A stretch of 7,072 bases of DNA from Myxococcales bacterium (GCA_021848865.1 JAJZTO010000133.1:1-7072); one strand, 5' to 3'. Numbered from the stretch's first letter, positions 1 through 7,072 are shown. Numbers and translations: made by a program. The notes: a model not told the origin generated them from the sequence alone.

Positions 1-2
1 AG

Positions 3-1268
3 TCGGGCGCGCTGGAGTCCGCGCGGCAGGCCCGAGACACCGCGCAGGCGGCCGACGCCGCCACGCAGCGCCAGGCCGACGCCGCGCTGGGCCCGGCCGA
101 CGCCGCGCAGGGCGCGGCCGAAGACGCCGCGCCGCCCGCCGAGGCCCCGGCGCCGGTGGAGGGCGCGGCCGCGGTCCCGGCCGCCGGGGCGGTGCCCCCG
201 CCCGACGTCTACACCGTCAAGCCCGGCGACACGCTCTGGGACCTCTCCGGCCGCTTCCTGAACAACCCCTGGTACTGGCCCAAGGTCTGGTCCTACAACC
301 CCGAGATCACCAACCCGCACTGGATCTACCCGGGCAACGCCATCCGGTTCTTCCCCGGCGCCGAGGAGGCCCCGGCCCGCGTCGAGCCGGTGCCGGCGGT
401 GGCCGGCGCCGAGGGGCCGGAGGAGGAGCTGACGCCGCCCAAGGAGCTGGAGGACTTCTCCAAGGCCGACATGAAGAAGGGGCAGGACTACGGCGACGAG
501 GACGCGGTGGCCGTCGCCGGTCCCTACAAGATCGGCTACGTCGCCCCCAAGGGCACGCTGGCGCGGCGCGACACCTTCATGACCGAGCGGGAGGTGAAGG
601 AGGCCGGCGTGATCCGCGGGGCCTTCGAGGACAAGGAGCTGCTCACCGTCCAGGACCGCATCTACGCCGCCTTCCAGGACCCGGCGTCGGTGAAGATCGG
701 CCAGACCTACACCCTGTTCCGCACCACCCGCCCGGTGGACCACCCCGTCACCCGCGCCCGGATCGGCTACCAGACCACCATCGTCGGCGACGCCAAGGCC
801 GTGGCCCAGGACGGGAAGATCACCACGCTGGTCGTCACCCGCGCCATCGACGCCATCGAGCGCGGCGACCACGTCGGCGGGCCGGCGGAGAAGCCGGTGA
901 AGCTGATCGCCCGCCGCCCCAACGCGCGGCGGCTCGACGGGCGCGTCGTCTCCTCGGTGGTGCCTGCCACCTGGCTGTCCGGCGAGCACCACCTGGTCTT
1001 CGTGGACCTGGGGCGGTCCGACGGCGTGGAGGAGGGGAACACCTTCACCGTCACCCGCGCCGGCGACCCCTACGGGCAGCCGCTCGACGTGGACAACCTC
1101 TCGATCCCCGAGGACCGCCGCTTCCCGTCCGAGGACATCGGCGAGCTGCTGGTGGTGGACGCCAGGGCCCACTTCTCGACCGCGCTGGTGGTGAAGAGCC
1201 TGCGCGAGCTGTTCGCCGGGGACCGGGTGGTGATGCGCGCCGCGGCGGCCGGGACCGGGAGCAACTGA
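3..1268 (+). CDS. LysM-domain envelope protein, 5' end outside the window
   Basis: The frame is open from base 3, and nearly every codon from base 3 to 155 ends in G or C, so coding continues upstream. The first possible start inside the window, GTG at 156, is therefore unlikely to be real. The visible 421 residues begin with an Ala/Asp/Gln-rich stretch (residues 1-68). A LysM domain follows at about residues 69-116 (bases 207-350), with VYTVKPGDTLWDLS and then NPWYWPKVW and NPHWIYPG. LysM domains bind peptidoglycan, so a periplasmic or outer-envelope location is likely, and a signal peptide would lie upstream. After an acidic linker come two regions that look like related beta-rich modules (about residues 231-290 and 312-411), each ending in a G-D-x-V turn. 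I do not recognise these modules. The extended NPxxWPxxW...NPHxIYPG form resembles the LysM protein encoded next to dprA in Pseudomonas. Family assignment is firm; function beyond wall binding is unknown. Confidence 0.88.
   Translation, partial: SGALESARQARDTAQAADAATQRQADAALGPADAAQGAAEDAAPPAEAPAPVEGAAAVPAAGAVPPPDVYTVKPGDTLWDLSGRFLNNPWYWPKVWSYNPEITNPHWIYPGNAIRFFPGAEEAPARVEPVPAVAGAEGPEEELTPPKELEDFSKADMKKGQDYGDEDAVAVAGPYKIGYVAPKGTLARRDTFMTEREVKEAGVIRGAFEDKELLTVQDRIYAAFQDPASVKIGQTYTLFRTTRPVDHPVTRARIGYQTTIVGDAKAVAQDGKITTLVVTRAIDAIERGDHVGGPAEKPVKLIARRPNARRLDGRVVSSVVPATWLSGEHHLVFVDLGRSDGVEEGNTFTVTRAGDPYGQPLDVDNLSIPEDRRFPSEDIGELLVVDARAHFSTALVVKSLRELFAGDRVVMRAAAAGTGSN
51..131 (+). repeat. Imperfect 21-24 base repeats coding for ADAAxxx heptads
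   Basis: The string GCCGACGCCGC starts at 51, 75 and 96, and a variant, GCCGAAGACGCCGC, starts at 117. The spacings of 24, 21 and 21 bases keep the reading frame. The encoded units are ADAATQRQ, ADAALGP, ADAAQGA and AEDAAPP, inside the N-terminal part of the LysM protein. An Ala/Asp heptad-like pattern could form a helix or an extended spacer between a membrane anchor and the LysM domain. The array may start before the window. Confidence 0.6.
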
Positions 1269-1280
1269 ACGGGCCGCGGC

Positions 1281-1309
1281 TTGACGCTGTCCGACCCGGC
1301 GAGTATATG
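1281..1309 (+). promoter_or_regulatory. Predicted sigma70-type promoter for dprA
   Basis: TTGACG (1281-1286, five of six matches to the -35 consensus) is followed by exactly 17 bases and then TATATG (1304-1309, TATA core, four of six matches to the -10 consensus). It lies in the short gap between the lysM stop (1266-1268) and the ATG at 1320. In such GC-rich DNA the TATAT run stands out. Transcription would start around 1315-1318, only a few bases before the dprA ATG. The TTG at 1281 could be taken for a start codon; I read it as part of the -35 box. This is a prediction from sequence only. Confidence 0.6.
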
Positions 1310-1319
1310 GCCGGGCCTC

Positions 1320-2201
1320 ATGGCGTCGGCGCGGACCATCCTGCGCGGTGAGGCCGGCTTCCCGCCGAGGCTCGCGGCGATCGACGGCGCGCCCGAGCGG
1401 CTCCGGGTGCGCGGCGAGCTCGGCGACCCCGGGCGCGTGCGCGCGGCGGTGGTCGGCGCCCGGGCCTGCGACGAGTACGGCCGGGCCATGGCGCGCGACA
1501 TCGCCGGCGGGCTGGCGCGGGCCGGCGTCTCGGTGGTGTCGGGCGGCGCCCGCGGCGTGGACGGGGAGGCCCACCGGGCGGCGCTCGAGGCCGGCGGCCA
1601 CACCGTCGCGGTGCTGGGGACCGGCGTGGACGTGGCCTACCCCCCGGAGCACGGGGAGCTGTTCCGGCGCATCCTGGAGGCGGGGGGCGCGCTGCTCTCC
1701 GAGCTGGAGGACGGCGCCGAGCCGCGCCCGGCGGCCTTCCCGCGCCGCAACCGGCTGGTCAGCGCCCTCTGCGACGTGGTGGTGGTGGTGCAGGCCGCGG
1801 CCGGGAGCGGCGCGCTCATCACCGCCGAATGGGCGCGGCGGCAGAAGGTGCCGGTGATGGCCGTGCCCGGGGAGGCCGGCAACCCCCTCTCGTCCGGCCC
1901 CCTCGAGCTGCTGCGGGGCGGGGCGCGCCTCGCGGCCGGGGCCGCCGACGTGCTGGCCGCCCTGGGGCTCGGCGGGCCGGCGCAGCTGCCGCTCGGCGCG
2001 GCGGCGATCCCGGCCGGGCTCCCGGCGGGGCCGGCGGCGGTGCTGGCGGCGCTCTCCAGGACGCCGCGCCACGCCGACGAGCTGGCCCGGGCCGCCGGCC
2101 TCGGCGCCGGCGAGACCCTGGCGGCGCTGTTGCAGCTCGAGGTGGAGGGCCTGGCCGAGCAGCGGCCCGGCCAGCGGTACCTCCGCCGGTCGCCGCATTA
2201 A
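1320..2201 (+). CDS. dprA: DNA processing protein DprA (Smf), short form
   Basis: DprA binds incoming single-stranded DNA in the cytoplasm and loads RecA during natural transformation; it is also common in bacteria not known to be competent. The 293-residue product carries the family's Rossmann-like core: FPPRL (14-18), GARACDEYG (46-54), SGGARGVDGEAH (74-85), FPRRNR (140-145), GSGALITA (162-169) and VPG (182-184). A Gly/Ala/Pro-rich linker leads to a C-terminal winged-helix domain (about 235-290). There is no room for the N-terminal SAM-like domain found in longer DprA proteins, so it is short for the family (often about 350 or more). SGGARG replaces the usual SGLARG. The start is uncertain: TTG at 1281 is in frame and would add 13 residues, but that stretch contains AGT and ATA, unlike the usual G/C-ending codons, and coincides with a promoter. 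Neither start has a clear ribosome binding site. The lysM stop lies in the same frame just upstream. Confidence 0.93.
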   Translation: MASARTILRGEAGFPPRLAAIDGAPERLRVRGELGDPGRVRAAVVGARACDEYGRAMARDIAGGLARAGVSVVSGGARGVDGEAHRAALEAGGHTVAVLGTGVDVAYPPEHGELFRRILEAGGALLSELEDGAEPRPAAFPRRNRLVSALCDVVVVVQAAAGSGALITAEWARRQKVPVMAVPGEAGNPLSSGPLELLRGGARLAAGAADVLAALGLGGPAQLPLGAAAIPAGLPAGPAAVLAALSRTPRHADELARAAGLGAGETLAALLQLEVEGLAEQRPGQRYLRRSPH

Positions 2202-2226
2202 AGGATACCCACGCAGGAAGCGGACG

Positions 2227-2235
2227 AAGAAGGGA
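2227..2235 (+). promoter_or_regulatory. Ribosome binding site deciding the topA start
   Basis: AAGAAGGGA, a purine-rich Shine-Dalgarno-like run, ends four bases before the ATG at 2240. The same frame is open back to 1829, inside dprA, but that upstream part reads as a shadow of dprA (Arg/Gly/Ala-rich). The site supports 2240 as the start. A second AGGAAG at 2215-2220 is too distant to serve. Confidence 0.6.
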
Positions 2236-2239
2236 CCCG

Positions 2240-4678
<2,439 letters not shown>

Positions 4679-4688
4679 GGCGGCGAGC

Positions 4689-4749
4689 GGGGCCCGCCGC
4701 GCCGGTGGGCCCGGCGGAGGGCCCGGTCGCCCCTGGGCCCGCGCGCGGG
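4689..4749 (+). terminator. GC-rich hairpin region after topA, possible terminator
   Basis: This part of the 166-base gap contains GGGCCC four times (4690, 4707, 4719, 4735). The second and third copies can pair as a 6-base stem around the loop GGCGGA. A competing stem pairs CGCCGG (4700-4705) with CCGGCG (4711-4716). A palindrome, CCCGCGCGCGGG, sits at 4738-4749. No T-run follows any of these, so a classical intrinsic terminator is not shown. Its place between topA and a new promoter makes a termination or RNA-end role plausible. Confidence 0.3.
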
Positions 4750-4761
4750 TGCGCAGCCGCC

Positions 4762-4790
4762 TTGACACCCCGACGGGTGGCTGCTACAGG
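4762..4790 (+). promoter_or_regulatory. Predicted sigma70 promoter with extended -10 for the motor operon
   Basis: A perfect TTGACA (4762-4767) is followed by a 17-base spacer and TACAGG (4785-4790, matching the -10 consensus at T1, A2 and A4). TG at 4782-4783, one base before the -10 box, gives an extended -10. Transcription would start near 4797, leaving a leader of about 48 bases before the GTG at 4845. The region from 4785 on is clearly richer in A and T than its surroundings. This suggests that the three membrane genes can be transcribed independently of topA. Confidence 0.65.
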
Positions 4791-4799
4791 GAAAACCCT
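4766..4799 (+). promoter_or_regulatory. Two operator-like inverted repeats within the promoter
   Basis: CACCC-CGAC-GGGTG (4766-4779) lies between the -35 and -10 boxes. AGGG-AAAA-CCCT (4788-4799) covers the end of the -10 box and the expected start of transcription. Their centres are 21 bases apart, about two helical turns, so proteins bound at both sites would face the same side of the DNA. The arms are short (5 and 4 bases) and chance is possible. No matching regulator is encoded in the window. Confidence 0.35.
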
Positions 4800-4807
4800 A
4801 CGAATTC

Positions 4808-4833
4808 CAGGCACCTGTATGTGCAGGTAGGTG
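4808..4833 (+). promoter_or_regulatory. Leader segment with competing short hairpins
   Basis: CAGGCACCTG (4808-4817) and CAGGTAGGTG (4824-4833) are imperfect direct repeats 16 bases apart in the predicted leader. ACCTG (4813-4817) can pair with CAGGT (4824-4828), or CACCT (4812-4816) can pair with AGGTG (4829-4833). The second pairing reaches the first base of the ribosome binding site. Stems of five pairs are weak, so a regulatory effect is only a possibility. Confidence 0.25.
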
Positions 4834-4839
4834 GGAGGT
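4833..4839 (+). promoter_or_regulatory. Ribosome binding site for the TolQ-type gene
   Basis: GGGAGGT lies five bases before GTG at 4845. It is the strongest Shine-Dalgarno match among the starts in this window and fixes this GTG as the start, although the frame is open back to 4749 across the promoter. Confidence 0.8.
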
Positions 4840-4844
4840 CATCC

Positions 4845-5510
4845 GTGATCCAGAGCCTCGCCGAGTTCATCCAGACCGGCGGCCCGTTCATGATCGTGAA
4901 CCTGGCCGCCTCCGCGGTGGCCGTCGCCATCATCGTCGAGCGGACCGTGGCGCTGGCCTTCCGCCTGAACGTGAACGCCGGCCCCTTCATGGACGGGATC
5001 CAGAAGCTGGTGATGATCGGCGACACCGAGAAGGCGCTGAAGTACTGCGGCGCGGCGCCCCGGGCGGCGCTGTCACGGGTGGTGCGGGCCGGGCTGGCGC
5101 GGTCCAACCGGGGCGAGCAGGAGGTGGCGCGGGCGCTGGAGGAGGCGGTGCTGGAGGTCACGCCCCTGGTGTCCAAGCGCATCGGCTCGCTCTGGTCGCT
5201 GGCCAACATCGCCACGCTGCTCGGCCTCATCGGCACCATCACCGGCCTCATCGGCACCTTCAAGTCGCTGGGCGCGGCCAGCCCCGACGTGAAGCAGGCG
5301 ATGCTCTCCAAGGGCATCTCCGAGGCCATGAACAACACCGCCCTGGGGCTCACCATCGCGGTGACCTGCATCGTGGCCCACCTGCTGCTGACGCTGAAGT
5401 CGAAGTCGATGATCGAGGAGATCGAGTTCCACGCCCTCCGGCTCGAGAACATGCTGGCGCGGCGGGGCTCGGGCGAGCCCAACCCGCTCGACGAGGCGCG
5501 CAGCGCCTAG
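4845..5510 (+). CDS. TolQ/ExbB/MotA-family proton channel protein
   Basis: Proteins of this family form the ring-like inner-membrane channel that, with a TolR/ExbD partner, turns proton flow into mechanical work on the cell envelope. The 221-residue product has three predicted membrane helices: about 14-34, 118-140 (ATLLGLIGTITGLIGTF) and 163-183 (NNTALGLTIAVTCIVAHLLL). A cytoplasmic loop lies between the first two. The family hallmarks GLIGTxxGxIGTF and ISEAMNNTALGLT are present, and Thr170 falls where TolQ and ExbB keep a conserved pore threonine. A charged cytoplasmic tail follows (about 185-221). Length is typical. It is the first gene of a tight three-gene run; the next gene starts 18 bases downstream. 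Which paralogue it is (TolQ, ExbB or a gliding-motor AglR type) cannot be settled from the sequence; the absence of a tolA, tolB, pal or tonB gene here argues against a plain Tol or Ton locus. Confidence 0.95.
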   Translation: MIQSLAEFIQTGGPFMIVNLAASAVAVAIIVERTVALAFRLNVNAGPFMDGIQKLVMIGDTEKALKYCGAAPRAALSRVVRAGLARSNRGEQEVARALEEAVLEVTPLVSKRIGSLWSLANIATLLGLIGTITGLIGTFKSLGAASPDVKQAMLSKGISEAMNNTALGLTIAVTCIVAHLLLTLKSKSMIEEIEFHALRLENMLARRGSGEPNPLDEARSA

Positions 5511-5528
5511 GGCGGGGGCCGGGCCGGC

Positions 5529-6065
5529 ATGCGCAGGCGCATCCACGACGAGGAGCACGCGGGCGAGCTGAACATCGTCCCGTACCTGGACATCGTCACC
5601 AACCTGGTGATGTTCATGCTGCTCAGCATGACCGGGCTGGTGGCCTTCGGCGTGGTGAACGTCTCGGCGCCCCGCATCGGCGGCGACGCCGCCGCGGCGG
5701 GCGAGAACACCCCGCGGCTCCTGCTCACCGTGGCCATCGGCAAGCAGGGCTTCTACGTGGCCGGCGCCGGCGGCGTGCTGGGCGGCCCGGCCGACCAGGC
5801 GGCGGTGGACCGCAAGCAGCCCCCGACGGTCCCGCTCCGGGCCGACGGCCGCTACGACTACGCCTCGCTCACCGCCCAGATGCTGCGGATCAAGGAGCGG
5901 TACCCCGCCGAGACCAACCTCATCCTATCGGCCGACGAGGACGTCCCCTACGACGTCCTGGTGCAGACCATGGACGCCTGCCGCGAGGCCAAGGTCCCGA
6001 AGGCGGACGGCAGCGTCGAGCGCAAGCCGCTGTTCTTCGACGTCTCGCTGTCGCTCATCGGCTGA
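5529..6065 (+). CDS. TolR/ExbD-family protein, first copy
   Basis: This 178-residue protein has a short basic cytoplasmic start, one membrane helix (about 17-42) and a periplasmic domain. Asp21 in PYLDIVTNLVMF fits the conserved membrane aspartate that carries protons in TolR and ExbD. The periplasmic part keeps the family pattern NLILSADEDVPYDVLVQTMDA (130-150) but has a long Gly/Ala/Pro-rich insert before it (about 50-107), containing AGAGGVLGGP. It ends in FFDVSLSLIG. ATG at 5529 is 18 bases after the channel gene; upstream there is only a G-rich run (5514-5518), not a clear ribosome binding site, so translation may be coupled to the upstream gene. It would partner the TolQ-type protein in the inner membrane. 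Confidence 0.92.
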   Translation: MRRRIHDEEHAGELNIVPYLDIVTNLVMFMLLSMTGLVAFGVVNVSAPRIGGDAAAAGENTPRLLLTVAIGKQGFYVAGAGGVLGGPADQAAVDRKQPPTVPLRADGRYDYASLTAQMLRIKERYPAETNLILSADEDVPYDVLVQTMDACREAKVPKADGSVERKPLFFDVSLSLIG

Positions 6066-6070
6066 GAGCC

Positions 6071-6658
6071 ATGCCCCCGCGCCCGTCCACGCCGCCGCCG
6101 CCCACCGACGAGCAGCTCGCCCGGCTCAAGCACGAGCGGGACTTCCGCAAGGCGCGCCGCGCCGCCCGGGCCCGGTCCGAGGAGATCAAAGAGCTGAACA
6201 TCGTGGCGATGATGGACATGATGACCATCCTCCTGGTGTTCCTGCTCAAGTCCTACTCGGCCAGCTCGCTGAACGTGAACATCAGCGAGCAGCTGAGGAT
6301 CCCCCAGTCCACCACCCAGGTGCAGCCGCAGGACAACGTCGCCGTCACCGTGACGCTGGGGGAGCTGGCGGTGAACGACCGGGCGGCGGTCCGGCTCCGG
6401 AACGGCTGGATCCCGGTGGAGGCCAAGGAGGGCGGCAAGCCGGACAGCTTCTACGTCGGCGCCCTCTACGACGCCCTGAAGAAGGAAGTGGACAAGCAGA
6501 AGTACATCGCCCGGTACAACCCCGGCCACCCCTTCACCGGGCGGGTGAACGTCATCGCCGACAAGCGGGTGCCCTACCGCACCATCGTCGAGGTCCTCTA
6601 CACCGCGGGCCAGGCGGAGCTGGGCGAGTACAAGTTCCTGGTGATGAAGCAGGAGTGA
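6071..6658 (+). CDS. TolR/ExbD-family protein, second copy with long N-terminal tail
   Basis: This 195-residue protein differs clearly from its neighbour although both share ELNIV before the membrane helix. It has a long cytoplasmic tail: Pro-rich (2-11), then highly charged and Arg/Lys-rich (18-40). The single helix (about 44-62, NIVAMMDMMTILLVFLL) holds the conserved Asp49. The periplasmic domain has VIADKRVPYRTIVEVLYTAG (161-180), the usual ExbD pattern, and ends in FLVMKQE. ATG at 6071 lies five bases after the first copy's stop, so the two genes are translationally linked. With both aspartates kept, both copies could take part in proton movement, probably as a mixed partner pair for one channel. 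AglQ and AglS of Myxococcus xanthus are a comparable pair, but orthology is unproven. Confidence 0.92.
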   Translation: MPPRPSTPPPPTDEQLARLKHERDFRKARRAARARSEEIKELNIVAMMDMMTILLVFLLKSYSASSLNVNISEQLRIPQSTTQVQPQDNVAVTVTLGELAVNDRAAVRLRNGWIPVEAKEGGKPDSFYVGALYDALKKEVDKQKYIARYNPGHPFTGRVNVIADKRVPYRTIVEVLYTAGQAELGEYKFLVMKQE

Positions 6659-6671
6659 CCGCGCCCCGCGC

Positions 6672-6691
6672 CGGGCCCGCCATCGGGCTTG
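6672..6691 (+). terminator. Short hairpin between the motor genes and trmFO
   Basis: CGGGCCCG (6672-6679) pairs with CGGGCTTG (6684-6691) around the loop CCAT, giving eight pairs of which two are G-T (G-U in RNA). No T-run follows. The 68-base gap (6659-6726) shows no convincing promoter, so trmFO may be read through from the motor genes. The hairpin may be a weak terminator or simply chance in GC-rich DNA. Confidence 0.2.
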
Positions 6692-6712
6692 CGCGCGGCG
6701 CCTCCCCGGAGC

Positions 6713-6716
6713 AGGA
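6713..6716 (+). promoter_or_regulatory. Ribosome binding site for trmFO
   Basis: AGGA lies ten bases before GTG at 6727. The spacing is slightly long but acceptable. It supports this GTG, which also places the FAD motif at the expected distance from the N-terminus. Confidence 0.5.
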
Positions 6717-6726
6717 ACCCTCCCGC

Positions 6727-7072
6727 GTGGACGATCGCGTCACCATCCTCGGCGGCGGGCTGGCCGGCAGCGAGGCCGCCTGGCAGCTGGCCCGGGCCGG
6801 CGTGCCGGTGGAGCTGTGGGAGATGAAGCCGGAGCGGCGCTCGCCGGCCCACCTGCTCCCCGGCCTGGCGGAGCTGGTCTGCTCCAACTCGCTGCGGTCC
6901 GACAACCCCGAGAACGCGGTCGGGCTGCTCCACGAGGAGCTGCGGCGGCTCGGCAGCCTGATCCTGGCCTGCGCCGACGAGACCCGGGTCCCGGCGGGCG
7001 ACGCCCTGGCGGTGGACCGGGAGCGCTTCAGCGCGCGGGTCACCGCCCGCCTCGAGGCCGAGCCGCTCGTCA
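6727..7072 (+). CDS. trmFO: TrmFO, folate- and FAD-dependent tRNA (uracil-54) methyltransferase, 3' end outside the window
   Basis: TrmFO (formerly Gid) makes 5-methyluridine at position 54 of the tRNA T-loop, using methylenetetrahydrofolate as carbon donor and FAD as cofactor. The first 115 residues are visible. They contain the FAD-binding ILGGGLAGSEAAWQLA (7-22), the signature ELVCSNSLRS (49-58), NAVGLLHEEL (63-72), RRLGSLI (73-79) and ALAVDR (93-98). Cys52 matches the cysteine known as Cys53 in the Bacillus subtilis enzyme, which forms adducts in catalysis. In the usual GGALAVDR motif this protein has GDALAVDR. The start is GTG, supported by AGGA upstream. It follows the motor genes by 68 bases. 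In Firmicutes trmFO directly follows topA, so the order here looks like an interrupted version of that block. The frame is intact to the window edge. Confidence 0.96.
   Translation, partial: MDDRVTILGGGLAGSEAAWQLARAGVPVELWEMKPERRSPAHLLPGLAELVCSNSLRSDNPENAVGLLHEELRRLGSLILACADETRVPAGDALAVDRERFSARVTARLEAEPLV

Noticed and set aside
156..158. GTG at 156 as the true start of the LysM protein
   Set aside because: Upstream codons to base 3 show the same strong G/C third-position bias with no stop, and a start at 156 would leave no signal peptide.
1266..1281. lysM and dprA as one gene split by a TGA stop
   Set aside because: The two are in the same frame with only a TGA between them, but the short gap holds a promoter and each protein ends or begins at a natural domain boundary. 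Separate genes are the simpler reading.
1776..1790. Five GTG triplets in a row as a phase-variable repeat
   Set aside because: They encode a five-valine strand of the DprA Rossmann core, as expected there. Five triplet units are too few to argue for slippage, and changes would not shift the frame.
1070..1857. Other open frames of 60-200 codons on either strand across lysM and dprA
   Set aside because: All overlap well-supported genes, lack ribosome sites and encode Ser/Arg/Ala/Pro-rich shadow sequences without domains.
1829..2239. An upstream extension of the topA frame into dprA
   Set aside because: The extra 137 residues are an Arg/Gly/Ala-rich shadow of dprA. The ATG at 2240 has a purine-rich ribosome site and directly precedes the TopA tail.
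4749..4844. An upstream extension of the TolQ-type frame
   Set aside because: It crosses a consensus promoter, contains atypical codons and gives no family similarity. GTG at 4845 has an excellent ribosome site.

Overview
This window comes from a very GC-rich bacterial chromosome. Almost every codon in the real genes ends in G or C, and long open frames appear by chance on both strands. The gene set and order suggest a myxobacterium-like organism (Myxococcota, most likely Anaeromyxobacter or a relative). That assignment rests on composition, protein style and context, not on a database match. All seven genes supported here are on the + strand. I see no tRNA, rRNA, CRISPR array, transposon or phage gene.

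Layout. Positions 3-1268 hold the 3' part of an envelope-type LysM-domain protein whose start lies before the window. Positions 1320-2201 hold dprA, preceded by a good sigma70-type promoter (1281-1309) that would give an almost leaderless mRNA. Positions 2240-4678 hold topA, complete, with a histone-H1-like N-terminal tail and four C-terminal zinc ribbons. Positions 4679-4844 are a 166-base non-coding interval: a GC-rich part with four GGGCCC sites and strong hairpins, then a clear promoter (TTGACA, 17-base spacer, TGC-TACAGG) with inverted repeats and a strong ribosome binding site. Next come three membrane genes, 4845-5510 (TolQ/ExbB/MotA-type channel), 5529-6065 and 6071-6658 (two different TolR/ExbD-type proteins). 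Positions 6727-7072 hold the first 115 codons of trmFO, which runs off the window.

How the genes work together. dprA, topA and trmFO serve DNA uptake/recombination, DNA supercoiling and tRNA modification. In Firmicutes such as Bacillus subtilis they sit next to each other in this order. LysM-protein next to dprA is a known proteobacterial order (for example in Pseudomonas). The window joins both arrangements and places a one-channel, two-TolR cassette between topA and trmFO. That cassette has its own promoter and probably encodes a proton-motive-force-driven inner-membrane motor. The one TolQ plus two TolR composition resembles the AglR-AglQ-AglS gliding motor of Myxococcus xanthus, but the sequence alone does not show which process it drives.

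I did not find an exotic defence or mobile system. The parts most worth a second look are the motor cassette with its palindrome-rich promoter, the near-leaderless dprA start, and the C-terminal half of the LysM protein, which I cannot place in a named family.
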